Shown: positions 16,097-23,303 of the stretch, one piece after another
How positions within the stretch are numbered: position 1 is the stretch's first letter
How the letters are laid out: every line of letters starts with the position of its first letter
Virus record (IMG/VR): IMGVR_UViG_3300020152_000020
Span: 1 to 64,000 of that record
Direction: 5' to 3' (one strand)
Source of the DNA: a virus
Length of the DNA stretch: 64,000 nt
Made by a program: the position numbers and the translations under genes
Notes under the pieces: generated by a model
What the model saw: only the letters and a program-made list of their open reading frames with translations
Told to the model about the DNA's origin: nothing
Databases searched by the model: none

Positions 16097-16582
16097 ATGG
16101 AAACGCCCGCCCCCGCCTCTCAGCCCGCCAAGGAAACCCCCAGCTTCGCAATGCTCCCGGTTAACCCCAAGACCGGGTTCCCGGACTTCACCACCAAAAC
16201 GCAGCGGCTTGCGTGGTTTAAGCTCAAGCTGTCGCAGGACGCCAACTGGGCGATGCGCGCCTGCGAAGTGGTGTACCAGTACCAGACCGCTTCGGAGAAA
16301 GCCGCCCAAGCTACAACGCAGGATAACGGGGTCGGGTTCTCCGGCACCGACGCGGAACTGCTCTCGTCATTCGCGCAGCAGATCGCGAAGAACCGCGCGG
16401 CCAAGGCGGCGGGCACCTTCCCCAAGAATTACGGTCTGCTCTCCCCCAAGCAGACGGCGCTCGTGCTGAAGCGGATGCCCAAGTACGCGAGCCAGTTGAT
16501 CTCCCACCTTGAAGCGTCTGGCAAGCTCCCGGCGCTGGCGAAGAAGGTCAACACGGACGGCAGCATCGGCGCGGCGGCGTAA
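16097..16582 (+). CDS. Hypothetical protein
   Basis: 161 residues; ATG at 16097 preceded by ACGGAG. Helical, with Ala/Pro-rich ends. Motifs: TQRLAWFKLKLSQDANWAMR, NGVGFSGTDAELLSSFAQQI, YGLLSPKQTALVLKRMPKYA. The latter resembles a small module that follows helicase domains in some phage and bacterial proteins, but I cannot name it. It is the first gene behind a strong promoter, so probably abundant early. Confidence 0.55.
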   Translation: METPAPASQPAKETPSFAMLPVNPKTGFPDFTTKTQRLAWFKLKLSQDANWAMRACEVVYQYQTASEKAAQATTQDNGVGFSGTDAELLSSFAQQIAKNRAAKAAGTFPKNYGLLSPKQTALVLKRMPKYASQLISHLEASGKLPALAKKVNTDGSIGAAA

Positions 16583-16609
16583 GCCGCCCTTGCTTCGAGG
16601 GGAGCCAAC

Positions 16610-16813
16610 ATGGCGCTTGGAACGAATTATCGTCGCACGCCGGGACTGGTCGGTCCCGGTGGCTGTGAGATCGGGCGGGTCGTTCTGCTCGACCGCGTGT
16701 GCCGCCGCAAGGCGGCTGAGTCGGTGGACACTGGCAAGGTGAAATTGATGCTCTGTCGCAAGTGCGCAGCGCGGTGTCGCCGGGTGATCGAATCCAAGGG
16801 AGCTACGAAATGA
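16610..16813 (+). CDS. Small Cys-rich protein
   Basis: 67 residues with GAGGGGAG before the ATG. Four cysteines, two in LCRKCAARC, suggest a metal site. Basic. ATGA overlap with the next gene. Confidence 0.5.
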   Translation: MALGTNYRRTPGLVGPGGCEIGRVVLLDRVCRRKAAESVDTGKVKLMLCRKCAARCRRVIESKGATK

Positions 16814-17076
16814 ACACGCGAATGGGCTTGCGCAAGTTTTTGATGTCTGTCGCGCGTCAGTGCCGCGCGCGGAAGACTGTGCGTCAGCAGAAAATCGACG
16901 CCGTCTTTGCTGCCGGGGCTTTGCTCTTTGCTGTTAGGGCTGAACTGATTTCGTTCAACGAGTGGATTGTGCTTGATACGTGGGTGTGTGGCGATCCGAA
17001 ACTCCGGCTCGCACGGTTCGAACGCAAAGACCAGAAATACCTGCGCACGTTGACACTTTCAAAACCACGGGATTAA
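16810..17076 (+). CDS. Small basic hypothetical protein
   Basis: 88 residues from the ATGA overlap. Basic N-terminus (GLRKFLMSVARQCRARKTVR), hydrophobic middle (AVFAAGALLFAVRAELISF), basic end. It might contact membrane or DNA; nothing specific can be said. Confidence 0.45.
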   Translation: MNTRMGLRKFLMSVARQCRARKTVRQQKIDAVFAAGALLFAVRAELISFNEWIVLDTWVCGDPKLRLARFERKDQKYLRTLTLSKPRD

Positions 17077-17089
17077 ACGGAGCTACAAA

Positions 17090-17587
17090 ATGAAAACGTT
17101 TCACGAGTGTCTGTTCGTGGCGCTGTGCGATGAACTGGAACGCGAGGTTCCGAAGCTCCCGGATGCGGCTGATCTGGCGCAGGAATGCGAGAAACTTGAG
17201 CGCCGTCTGATCGGGGTTCCGAATGGGAAAGAAGCCGTGGCGCGGGCGTTCAAGCGGGCGAAGCGGGCGCGGGCGATGGAGATTGTCAACGAGGCGACGG
17301 CGTACGTGGAAAAGCTCAAGGCCGAAGGCTGGCAGCAGGAAGACTTCGTGGCGGCTCTGCAAAATCTCATGGTGTCGAAGACAGGCGAGGGGATGCTGCG
17401 GGTTCCCAAGATCGTTCCGCTGGTTGAGTCCGTTGACGGGTTCCTCGTTCGGTACGTGTTCCATGAAGGCAACTGGCACAAGGTCATGCCCTTGAGCACG
17501 CCGTCGCACTGGTTCTGTGAAATCGCGGCCACCAACGACACACACATCGCCGTGCTGATCGGGCGCGGTGAACTGAAACGAGTTTGA
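17090..17587 (+). CDS. Hypothetical protein
   Basis: 165 residues, ACGGAG before the ATG. Helical N-terminal part with Glu/Lys heptads (LAQECEKLERRLIG) and a C-terminal beta part (FLVRYVFHEGNWHKVMP; THIAVLIGRG). Last gene of the unit that starts at 16097 and is followed by a terminator. No family recognised. Confidence 0.55.
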   Translation: MKTFHECLFVALCDELEREVPKLPDAADLAQECEKLERRLIGVPNGKEAVARAFKRAKRARAMEIVNEATAYVEKLKAEGWQQEDFVAALQNLMVSKTGEGMLRVPKIVPLVESVDGFLVRYVFHEGNWHKVMPLSTPSHWFCEIAATNDTHIAVLIGRGELKRV

Positions 17588-17614
17588 GTCGGGTCGGGCG
17601 CTTGCCCGGCTGAC

Positions 17615-17638
17615 ACCCCGCGCTGGCGGGGTTTTTTT
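17615..17638 (+). terminator. Intrinsic terminator
   Basis: CCCCGC/GCGGGG stem with four-base loop and T7. Confidence 0.92.
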
Positions 17639-17664
17639 ATGCCCGTGCACAGACTACGGGTGAC

Positions 17665-17697
17665 GAAAAAACCCGGAGTGCTGTCCGGGTTTCTTTT
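17665..17697. terminator. Bidirectional terminator between convergent genes
   Basis: AAACCCGGA/TCCGGGTTT with six-base loop; A-tract on the left and T-tract on the right, so it works for the minus-strand gene and as back-up for the + strand. Confidence 0.85.
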
Positions 17698-17716
17698 GCT
17701 GCGAGTCTGGTCGGGC

Positions 17717-18361
17717 TTACATCAGTTCGCCTGTACGCTGCTGATCTTCAATCGCGGCGGCGAGTTCCGTCGCGACCTTCGGGTCCAGCTTCGGTTCCGG
17801 CTCGTCAATCGGCACCACCTTCTGCGCTCCCACCGGGTGCTCGAATCCGGGCGCGGGCACCAGCTTGAAGCCGGGCGGCAGGCTTTCCACCGGGTAGTCC
17901 GGGCCGACGATCCGGTTCTCTGGGATCATGGCTTTGGGGTCCGTGACGGGGAACTTCTGCGACTTCGGGACGCTGAAGTCGAACTGCGCCTTCCGTTCTT
18001 TGGCCGCTACCGCTTTCGTCTTCTTCTCCAACTCTTTGCGGTCGCGTTCCGTGGTGTCGCGGCAGAACTTACGCATCTCGCGGATCATGTAGCCGACCAG
18101 CCAGTCCGTACGATCCTGCCCCTTGAGGCCGGGCGGCACGATGATCGGGATGCGCATTCCGTTGATCGGGTCGGGTCCGGCGAGTTCGACGAATTGGCGA
18201 TTGTCCGGTGTGTTCGAGTTGAACACAGCGGAGATGCCTTGCCGGACCTGTGTGACGTTGCCCTTGCTGTCCAGCTTGCGGCAGCAGGGCCACATTGAGA
18301 TGTTCGGGTTGGCGGGGTCGCCGAAGATGCAAACGTCTACGACTTGGCTCATGTCGAGCAT
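17717..18361 (-). CDS. Lone minus-strand gene of unknown function
   Basis: 214 residues if started at 18361, where AAGGAG lies 11 bases upstream (a second ATG is at 18352). N-terminal beta segment with Cys (VVDVCIFGDPANPNISMWPC), a charged central helix (ERDRKELEKKTKAVAAKER) and a Pro-rich C-terminal half (IVGPDYPVESLPPGFKLVPA). It is the only gene on this strand in 64 kb, with its own terminator and a possible own promoter, and so looks like an inserted independent unit. No family recognised. Confidence 0.65.
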   Translation of the reverse strand: MLDMSQVVDVCIFGDPANPNISMWPCCRKLDSKGNVTQVRQGISAVFNSNTPDNRQFVELAGPDPINGMRIPIIVPPGLKGQDRTDWLVGYMIREMRKFCRDTTERDRKELEKKTKAVAAKERKAQFDFSVPKSQKFPVTDPKAMIPENRIVGPDYPVESLPPGFKLVPAPGFEHPVGAQKVVPIDEPEPKLDPKVATELAAAIEDQQRTGELM

Positions 18362-18575
18362 GGTAGGGGGTACTCCTTCGTTGCAGGCCGCTCTCTGAGT
18401 GACCTGTCGGTTTTGTTTTGGCACCCACCAACGCTGGCGGGCGCTCTGGTTCGCGCAGCACCGCGAACACTGAACAAGCTACGCTGCGGCGGCGCGATAG
18501 CAACAACTTTCCGCATAAAAGTATCGCATGACGGCGTTACACAAACAAAATTTCTGCATTATGCGCATATTATCG
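18362..18575. other. Divergent intergenic region
   Basis: Gap between the minus-strand gene and the RecQ promoter. Apart from the ribosome site of the minus-strand gene (CTCCTT on this strand at 18373) and a possible minus promoter near 18518-18545, nothing coding is seen. The right half is AT-rich. Confidence 0.5.
18518..18545 (-). promoter_or_regulatory. Possible promoter of the minus-strand gene
   Basis: Read on the minus strand: TTTGTG, 16-bp spacer, TACTTT. Only half of each box matches the consensus, so this is tentative. Confidence 0.3.
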
Positions 18576-18603
18576 TTGACACAATGTCATAAACGGGTAT
18601 GGT
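18576..18603 (+). promoter_or_regulatory. Promoter overlapping an operator palindrome (recQ)
   Basis: TTGACA at 18576 within TTGACACAATGTCAT (18576-18590), 16-bp spacer, TATGGT at 18598. An AT-rich region lies upstream. The leader to 18697 is GC-rich and contains ACGGAAAACAAGGAG before the ATG. Confidence 0.75.
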
Positions 18604-18697
18604 GCGGCTGTCGTCTGTGGCTGACGGGACACGGTGGCGGGCCGCGCAATGCGGTGTCTGCCGGGCACCCGAAAACGGAAAACAAGGAGAAGCAGTC

Positions 18698-20407
18698 ATG
18701 CCGGAAGTCCTCGACTCCGCTCGTGAAGTCCTTCAGGCCCACTGGGGCTTCGATCAGTTTCGTCCCGCACAGGAAAAGGTGATCCTCGCCGCGCTCAACG
18801 GCGAAGACGTTCTCGCCGTCCTGCCCACCGGGTACGGTAAGTCCGCTACGTTTCAGGTGCCCGCGCTGATGTCCGAAGGCACGGCCATCGTCATCTCGCC
18901 TCTGATCGCGCTGATGAAAGATCAGGCCGACGACTGCAAGAAACGCGGCATCCCGGCGTCGTACATCAACTCGCACGTGTCGGACAAAGAAGTCCACACG
19001 CGGTTCAACGATCTGATCGGCGGCGCATTCAAGGTCTTTTACATCGCGCCTGAACGGCTGTCGTCGCCGTCGTTCCGCGAAGCGATTCAACTCACCAACG
19101 TTTCCTTCATCGTGGTGGACGAAGCGCACTGCGTGTCGCGCTGGGGCCACGACTTCCGCCCGGCGTATTCCAAGATCAAAAATCTGGTGGACATGGTTTC
19201 CGTGGACGGCCAGCGCCCGCCGATCATGGCGGTGACTGCGACCGCTACGCGCGACATCGAAGCGGACATCATGAAGGGCTGCGGGATCGAAGGCGGGTAC
19301 GCGCGCATCGTCGGCGATCCGATCCGTCCGAATCTCGCGTACAAGGTGATGCAGGGAAATCCGTGGGGCAACCTGCGCGTGATCCTGAAATCGTGGGACG
19401 TGGTGAACGGGCGGTACATCATTTACTGTGGCACCCGCAAAGGCGCGGAGAAGGTCGCGCTCATGGCTGAGGAACATCTGGAAGACGGCTGCGTCGGGTT
19501 CTATCACGCCGGGATGGACAAGGACGCGCGGATCAAAGCCCAGAACGCTTTCAAGTCCGGCGAGAAGCCAGTTGTGGTCGCTACATGCGCGTTCGGTATG
19601 GGGATCGACGTGCCGAACATTCGTTCGGTGGTCCACTTCGGCATCCCCGGTTCGATTGAAGATTACTGCCAAGAGGCGGGCCGCGCGGGTCGCGACGGCA
19701 AGCACTCCGATGTCATCCTGATCGCGGACGATTATTCGATCAACCTGCGGCAGATGTTCATCAACTTCGCGAATCCGCCGTATGCCGTTTACCAGCACGT
19801 CTGGGAGTGGCTGCACGCGAATCTGGATCAGGGCGAAGTGCTCACGATGTCCGGCGACGACATCGCCAAGGAAATGACCAAAGAATACGGCGTGCAGATC
19901 GAGGGCGAGCAGGTGCTCGCGGCGCTCTCCACGATGGACGCGCACGCGCTGGTCGTCCGGCGCAACGCTTCGGGCGGGCTGAACCTGAAAATCGACCGCG
20001 ACAAGCTGAAGGCGTTTATCGCGGCGGGGGTCCCCAACCCGCTACTGCGCAAGGCTGCGGAATACCTGCACAACGATGTCCTGTCGGCGCTGTCTGGTCC
20101 CAACGAAATGAACGTGATCGTGGATCAGGCGACGGCGGCTGAATGCTCTGACATGTCGGACTCGACGTTCGCGAAAATGTGCGAACTGCTGGAAGACAAA
20201 AGTGTGTTGTCGGTGGAGAAGTCGTTCCGGGGCAAGTCCACGCAGATCGCGAAGTACGGCGTTGATCTCGACGATGTGCTGCCGCGCGCGGAGATCGAAG
20301 CCAAGCGCAAGCGCGAACAGGCGCGGCTTGATTACATGGTCGGGTACACGAAGTCGCCCGACCGCATCAAGTACATCCGTTCGTACTTTTTGGGGGGTGA
20401 CGAATGA
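18698..20407 (+). CDS. recQ: RecQ-like superfamily 2 DNA helicase
   Basis: 569 residues; ATG at 18698 with CAAGGAGA in front. Helicase motifs in order: FRPAQEKVI (motif 0), LPTGYGKSA near 45 (Walker A), VVDEAHCVSRWGHDFRP near 140, AVTATATRDI, IIYCGTRKGAE, VATCAFGMGIDVPNIRSVVH, QEAGRAGRDG. These are diagnostic of 3'-5' RecQ helicases. The C-terminal part has a winged-helix-like segment, but the usual RecQ zinc cysteines are not visible; the protein ends YIRSYFLGGDE, a cysteine-less echo of the zinc-domain helix. Probably acts in recombination-dependent replication or repair. Confidence 0.9.
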   Translation: MPEVLDSAREVLQAHWGFDQFRPAQEKVILAALNGEDVLAVLPTGYGKSATFQVPALMSEGTAIVISPLIALMKDQADDCKKRGIPASYINSHVSDKEVHTRFNDLIGGAFKVFYIAPERLSSPSFREAIQLTNVSFIVVDEAHCVSRWGHDFRPAYSKIKNLVDMVSVDGQRPPIMAVTATATRDIEADIMKGCGIEGGYARIVGDPIRPNLAYKVMQGNPWGNLRVILKSWDVVNGRYIIYCGTRKGAEKVALMAEEHLEDGCVGFYHAGMDKDARIKAQNAFKSGEKPVVVATCAFGMGIDVPNIRSVVHFGIPGSIEDYCQEAGRAGRDGKHSDVILIADDYSINLRQMFINFANPPYAVYQHVWEWLHANLDQGEVLTMSGDDIAKEMTKEYGVQIEGEQVLAALSTMDAHALVVRRNASGGLNLKIDRDKLKAFIAAGVPNPLLRKAAEYLHNDVLSALSGPNEMNVIVDQATAAECSDMSDSTFAKMCELLEDKSVLSVEKSFRGKSTQIAKYGVDLDDVLPRAEIEAKRKREQARLDYMVGYTKSPDRIKYIRSYFLGGDE

Positions 20408-20595
20408 ACCAGCTACAGTGGCAGGGCTTCAAGTCGGTGTGCGGGCGTTTCAAGATCGTTGATCGTGTCGGTGAGGGGTGGTATCGCCTGCTCGAAAACG
20501 GGAAGGACACCGGGGCCGCGTCCAGCAACGTTGAAACGCTCAAGCTGGCCGCGCAGTCGCTGCTCGAAAAGCGGGAAGGGGTCAAAGCGAAATGA
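20404..20595 (+). CDS. Small hypothetical protein
   Basis: 63 residues from an ATGA overlap with recQ. One small beta domain (FKIVDRVGEGWYRLLENGKD) then a helix (VETLKLAAQSLLEKREG). Coupled to recQ translation. No family recognised. Confidence 0.55.
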   Translation: MNQLQWQGFKSVCGRFKIVDRVGEGWYRLLENGKDTGAASSNVETLKLAAQSLLEKREGVKAK

Positions 20596-20813
20596 AATGC
20601 GTGCTGCTCGTGGTTCTCTGGTTCTCCGGGGCCGTCGATGGTTCCGATCCGGTCCAAGAAGCCCGCTACGGCGTACTGCTTCCGGCTCCCGGCGAAAAAG
20701 ACGCGCCCAGTGACCCAGTCAGTGTCCCAGTTCCCGGACAGAGTGTCTCACAGTGTCTGACATTTTGGACACTGTGTCTTACCGTCGCGGCCAACAAAGC
20801 AGGGGGGTATTAG
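20592..20813 (+). CDS. Small protein with signal-like N-terminus
   Basis: 73 residues in an ATGA overlap. The start MKCVLLVVLWFSGAVDGSDP looks like a signal peptide, with a possible cleavage near residue 17. The C-terminal half is encoded by DNA filled with half-sites of the operator palindrome and reads SQCLTFWTLCLTVAANKAG. An export role is possible; the unusual composition of the end may reflect constraint from the DNA sites. Confidence 0.4.
   Translation: MKCVLLVVLWFSGAVDGSDPVQEARYGVLLPAPGEKDAPSDPVSVPVPGQSVSQCLTFWTLCLTVAANKAGGY
20737..20778. promoter_or_regulatory. Pair of operator cores 31 bp apart
   Basis: GACAGAGTGTC (20737-20747) and GACACTGTGTC (20768-20778) both fit the core GACA-NNN-TGTC. 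Their centres are 31 bp apart, three helical turns, and further half-sites lie between them. Confidence 0.5.
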
Positions 20814-20816
20814 GGT

Positions 20817-21578
20817 ATGCCGAAACCGCGCCCAACACCGCAAGGTGCAAAGCCGCTCCCGGCTGCGTCTGAAGGGCCAATGCTGCCGGGGCTGGCCGAT
20901 GTCGTTCCCAAGGTCGAAAACGCGCCCACAGGGCCGGGATTTGGGGGTTCCGGGCTTCCCAGCGAGGCCGTCCGGGCTGTAACCGACGTTTTGAACGGGG
21001 TTCCGCCCGCTCCGGCTCCGGCTGGACCCACCGCAGCACAGGTGCACGTTGCGTTGTCGGTTCTGCGGGCCGGGCGTGACATTGTGTCAGAAACCGCGTG
21101 GCTGGCGGCGCAGCAGGCCGTCAATCAGGCGCTCTCAATGCCGGGGTGGACCGGGGCCGCTACGGATTGCCTGCCGTTCGGGGTGGAAGCTGAACGCGCG
21201 CGGGGGCAGCATGATCACTTACTGGAACTTCTCGACCGCTCTGGTGCGGTCATCGACGAATTGCAGACCTTCGTGGAAGGCTGCACGGACAAGATCGGGC
21301 CGGGGGTCGCGATGGAAGCACGCGCGGTTCTGGCTCGCGTCAAACTCTTAGCTGAAGGGAAACCCGATGGGACTGAAGGATCGAATCGCAGCAGCGCAAC
21401 GGATGCAGGCAGCGGCCAAGCAGGCGAAGGTGACAATCGTGACGGCGCGGCAAGTCTCGACGCCGATCTCCGAACCGCGCGTGAAAATCACAATGCCAAG
21501 CTCGCAGGTGCCGATGACGCCGATCCCGGTCCCGACGAAGGACCCGGCGACATTGACGAGAACAGCGTCCCGTTCTAA
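20817..21578 (+). CDS. Low-complexity protein with acidic SSB-like tip
   Basis: 253 residues. Pro/Ala/Gly-rich N-terminal 70 residues, a helical middle with VHVALSVLRAGRDIVSETAW and LLELLDRSGAVIDELQTFVE, and a long acidic tail ending GPGDIDENSVPF. The final acidic D-E-N-S-V-P-F recalls the SSB C-terminal tip (D-D-D-I-P-F), a docking peptide for repair proteins; this similarity is short and may be chance. The last 212 bp overlap the next gene in another frame. Confidence 0.5.
   Translation: MPKPRPTPQGAKPLPAASEGPMLPGLADVVPKVENAPTGPGFGGSGLPSEAVRAVTDVLNGVPPAPAPAGPTAAQVHVALSVLRAGRDIVSETAWLAAQQAVNQALSMPGWTGAATDCLPFGVEAERARGQHDHLLELLDRSGAVIDELQTFVEGCTDKIGPGVAMEARAVLARVKLLAEGKPDGTEGSNRSSATDAGSGQAGEGDNRDGAASLDADLRTARENHNAKLAGADDADPGPDEGPGDIDENSVPF
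21076..21090. promoter_or_regulatory. Operator-like palindrome inside a gene
   Basis: GTGACATTGTGTCAG; inner TGACATTGTGTCA is symmetrical except for the base pairs flanking the centre. Confidence 0.55.
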
Positions 21579-21738
21579 GCAGGCGATGTTCGACTCGATG
21601 ATTAAAGCCCGGCTGGCGGGCTACAAACCGACCGGGTGGCATCGCTGCAACGGTGGCTCGCAGTTCGTGCCCGGCGAGCAGTGCCCGGTCTGTAACCCGC
21701 CTGAAGTGTTGGCGGCTCTCAAGGGGGTGGCATCGTGA
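21367..21738 (+). CDS. Hypothetical protein starting MGLKDRI, with CxxC
   Basis: 123 residues; GAAGGGA precedes the ATG. N-terminus MGLKDRIAAAQRMQAAAKQ shares its first residues with four other proteins of this phage (27667, 29799, 39681, 45905). A Pro/Thr-rich linker follows; the C-terminal part GWHRCNGGSQFVPGEQCPVC makes a His/Cys metal site. Its first 212 bp overlap the preceding gene. GTGA overlap with the next gene. Confidence 0.6.
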   Translation: MGLKDRIAAAQRMQAAAKQAKVTIVTARQVSTPISEPRVKITMPSSQVPMTPIPVPTKDPATLTRTASRSKQAMFDSMIKARLAGYKPTGWHRCNGGSQFVPGEQCPVCNPPEVLAALKGVAS

Positions 21739-22286
21739 GCGCGTTAAAGATCGCAATGGAAGCGGTGCGGTACATCGTGGATCAGAAGCCGGAGCACACG
21801 AAAAAGGGCCGCTTACTGGACAACGTGACTGACGCGCAGGTCGTCAACTCCCTGCTCAGTGAGGCCAACGAGCTACACGAGGCTGTGGTGCTCAACCACA
21901 AGGAAGACGCGATCCCGTATGAAGCTGCGGACGTGCTGATCCCGATTTTCCATCTGTCCAAGCGCCGGGGGTGGTGTGAGGAAGACTTGGCGCGCTGGGT
22001 GATCGAGAAGTTGATGCTCCGGCACCACCTGTCGGAAGAACAGAAAGCACACATGACGGAGCTACTGGCACGGGTGGTCGCGGCTGACGAAGTTATGCTC
22101 CGGGTGGCGGTGGCTCTCCCCGTGCTTAACCTTGTGTTAACGCGGGCCGGGGTGAAAGACATTCCCCGTGCTGTGGGGCTGCTCACGGAGTTGATCGCGG
22201 ACTTCCAGCGGTGCTTTCCTGAAGTGGTCGCTGAAGCGAAACGGCGCGCGGAACAAAAAGAGAAGCCGGGAAGCTCTGAAGCCTGA
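21735..22286 (+). CDS. MazG-like nucleotide pyrophosphohydrolase
   Basis: 183 residues, GTG start in a GTGA overlap. SLLSEANELHEAVVLNHKED followed by YEAADVLIPIFHL matches the MazG core E-x2-E-x-E ... E-x2-D, where the acidic residues bind Mg. MazG-type enzymes hydrolyse dNTPs or alarmones. The fit is weaker than for the second such gene at 44363. It ends the recQ unit before the AT-rich gap. Confidence 0.5.
   Translation: MSALKIAMEAVRYIVDQKPEHTKKGRLLDNVTDAQVVNSLLSEANELHEAVVLNHKEDAIPYEAADVLIPIFHLSKRRGWCEEDLARWVIEKLMLRHHLSEEQKAHMTELLARVVAADEVMLRVAVALPVLNLVLTRAGVKDIPRAVGLLTELIADFQRCFPEVVAEAKRRAEQKEKPGSSEA
22126..22140 (+). promoter_or_regulatory. Operator-like palindrome, degenerate copy in gene
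   Basis: TTAACCTTGTGTTAA, one mismatch from the symmetrical form at 10367. Confidence 0.45.
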
Positions 22287-22333
22287 AGCTGTCACCGTTC
22301 CGCCCGGTCAAACAAAGCAGAAATTCTTAGACG

Positions 22334-22385
22334 GGCGCGGCAACGCCGCGCCTTGCTGCTGTGGCGGCAACGCCGCCGATGCAGC
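22334..22385. other. Two tandem GC hairpins with AAC loops
   Basis: GGCGCGGC-AAC-GCCGCGCC (22334-22352), then GGCGGC-AAC-GCCGCC inside an outer stem GCTGC/GCAGC (22355-22385). No T-run follows the second, so they may be structural RNA or DNA elements, not plain terminators. Confidence 0.6.
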
Positions 22386-22654
22386 GAAAGACCCCTGAAA
22401 AGTGCGATTTTCCCTTTCGACGGATTAGTCTTAATATCAGTTATCCTCTTATTACTACTATCATTTATAACATTAATAGGATGCTATGAACCATTGCTCC
22501 AAAGGCTCTAAGGCGCTAAGAACATATGGGGGGTGGACACTGGGAACCTCATGCGGGACCTGTTAGGTACGCTACCACGTGCATTGTTCAGATCGGCACA
22601 AGAGCAATAAATTGTCGTTTTTTTGGAAAATGTTGTATTTTCGGCAGTTGCTTT

Positions 22655-22697
22655 TTTGTCTACCCTGAGTAAGTTTTTGCGCATCCGGGTAGACAAA
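22655..22697. repeat. 11-bp inverted repeat upstream of RepL-like gene
   Basis: TTTGTCTACCC (22655-22665) and GGGTAGACAAA (22687-22697) with a 21-bp loop. Ends 51 bp before the GTG start at 22749; may be an initiator or autoregulatory site. Confidence 0.6.
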
Positions 22698-22748
22698 CGG
22701 GCACCTTTTCCGCGCCATGCGTCGGAATGGAAATATCGGAGTAAACCT

Positions 22749-23243
22749 GTGGCTGACAAGTATTTGTGCGTTGATGAAGGCGTTCACGTGTTCGACCCTG
22801 CGTCGGGGAACACGGTCCCGCTACGGACGTTCAAGGGCACAACGTGTCTTGCGTTCGGAAGCAATCTCTTCGGGGCGCTTCAGGACGATCCCGCCGCGTT
22901 GCAGGTGCTGGTTTATGTTGCGCGCATCGTCCAGTGCTGCGGTCGCCCGGATTCGGTGAACTGGGTCCGCTGCCCGCGCAAAGACATCGCTCGCAAGACC
23001 GGGCAGTCCACTCGCACGATCACGCGCGCCATCGAGACGCTGCTCGCGAAGGGTTATCTCGTGCGGAACGAGCACGTTCAGTGCGTGTACCGCATCCCCG
23101 CCAAGTACCTGCTCACGGGCAAGCTGGAAAAGCTGCCGGAGCCGTCCGCTCAGAATGGTTCGGAGTTCGAAGTCATCGTGCCGCCTGACGAAGTTCAGGA
23201 AGCGGCCCACTCCGCTACCGTTCCCGCTGCTGTACCTGCGTAA
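22749..23243 (+). CDS. RepL-like winged-helix replication/regulatory protein
   Basis: 164 residues from the GTG at 22749, chosen because CGGAG lies seven bases upstream; the open frame continues further upstream through the inverted repeat. FGSNLFGALQDDPAALQVLV leads into a winged helix: CPRKDIARKTGQSTRTITRA, IETLLAKGYLVRNEHV, then YRIPAKYLLTGKL. The order matches plasmid RepL proteins (helix, L-L-Y, I-A-x-x-T-G-x-S-x-x-T-I-x-R-A, then Y-x-I-x-P). RepL acts as an initiator in plasmids; here a replication or regulatory role beside the AT-rich gap is inferred. Confidence 0.6.
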   Translation: MADKYLCVDEGVHVFDPASGNTVPLRTFKGTTCLAFGSNLFGALQDDPAALQVLVYVARIVQCCGRPDSVNWVRCPRKDIARKTGQSTRTITRAIETLLAKGYLVRNEHVQCVYRIPAKYLLTGKLEKLPEPSAQNGSEFEVIVPPDEVQEAAHSATVPAAVPA

Positions 23244-23270
23244 AAAACAAAACGAAGGTCTGGGCGTCGG

Positions 23271-23285
23271 TTGACAGTGTGTTAA
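23271..23285 (+). promoter_or_regulatory. Operator-like palindrome before UvsW-like gene
   Basis: TTGACAGTGTGTTAA, 18 bp upstream of the GTG at 23304. It contains a perfect -35 hexamer but no convincing -10 follows at 16-18 bp. Confidence 0.65.
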
Positions 23286-23303
23286 CCGCTGAGGGATGCT
23301 GCC

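Larger units (their letters stand above)
22287..22748. other. AT-rich non-coding region, candidate origin
   Basis: This 462-bp gap is the longest in the window and has no supported gene. Left part: two strong GC hairpins (22334-22385). Middle (about 22418-22620): the most AT-rich stretch of the window, with runs such as TTATTACTACTATCATTTAT. Right part: an 11-bp inverted repeat. It lies directly before a RepL-like winged-helix gene, so it is a good candidate for a replication origin or control region. Confidence 0.5.

Noticed and set aside
17051-17065. TTGACACTTTCAAAA as another operator
   Set aside because: Only the left half-site fits.
22508-22787. Minus-strand open frames in the AT-rich gap
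   Set aside because: No ribosome sites, odd composition, and they run across the inverted repeat and into the RepL-like gene.
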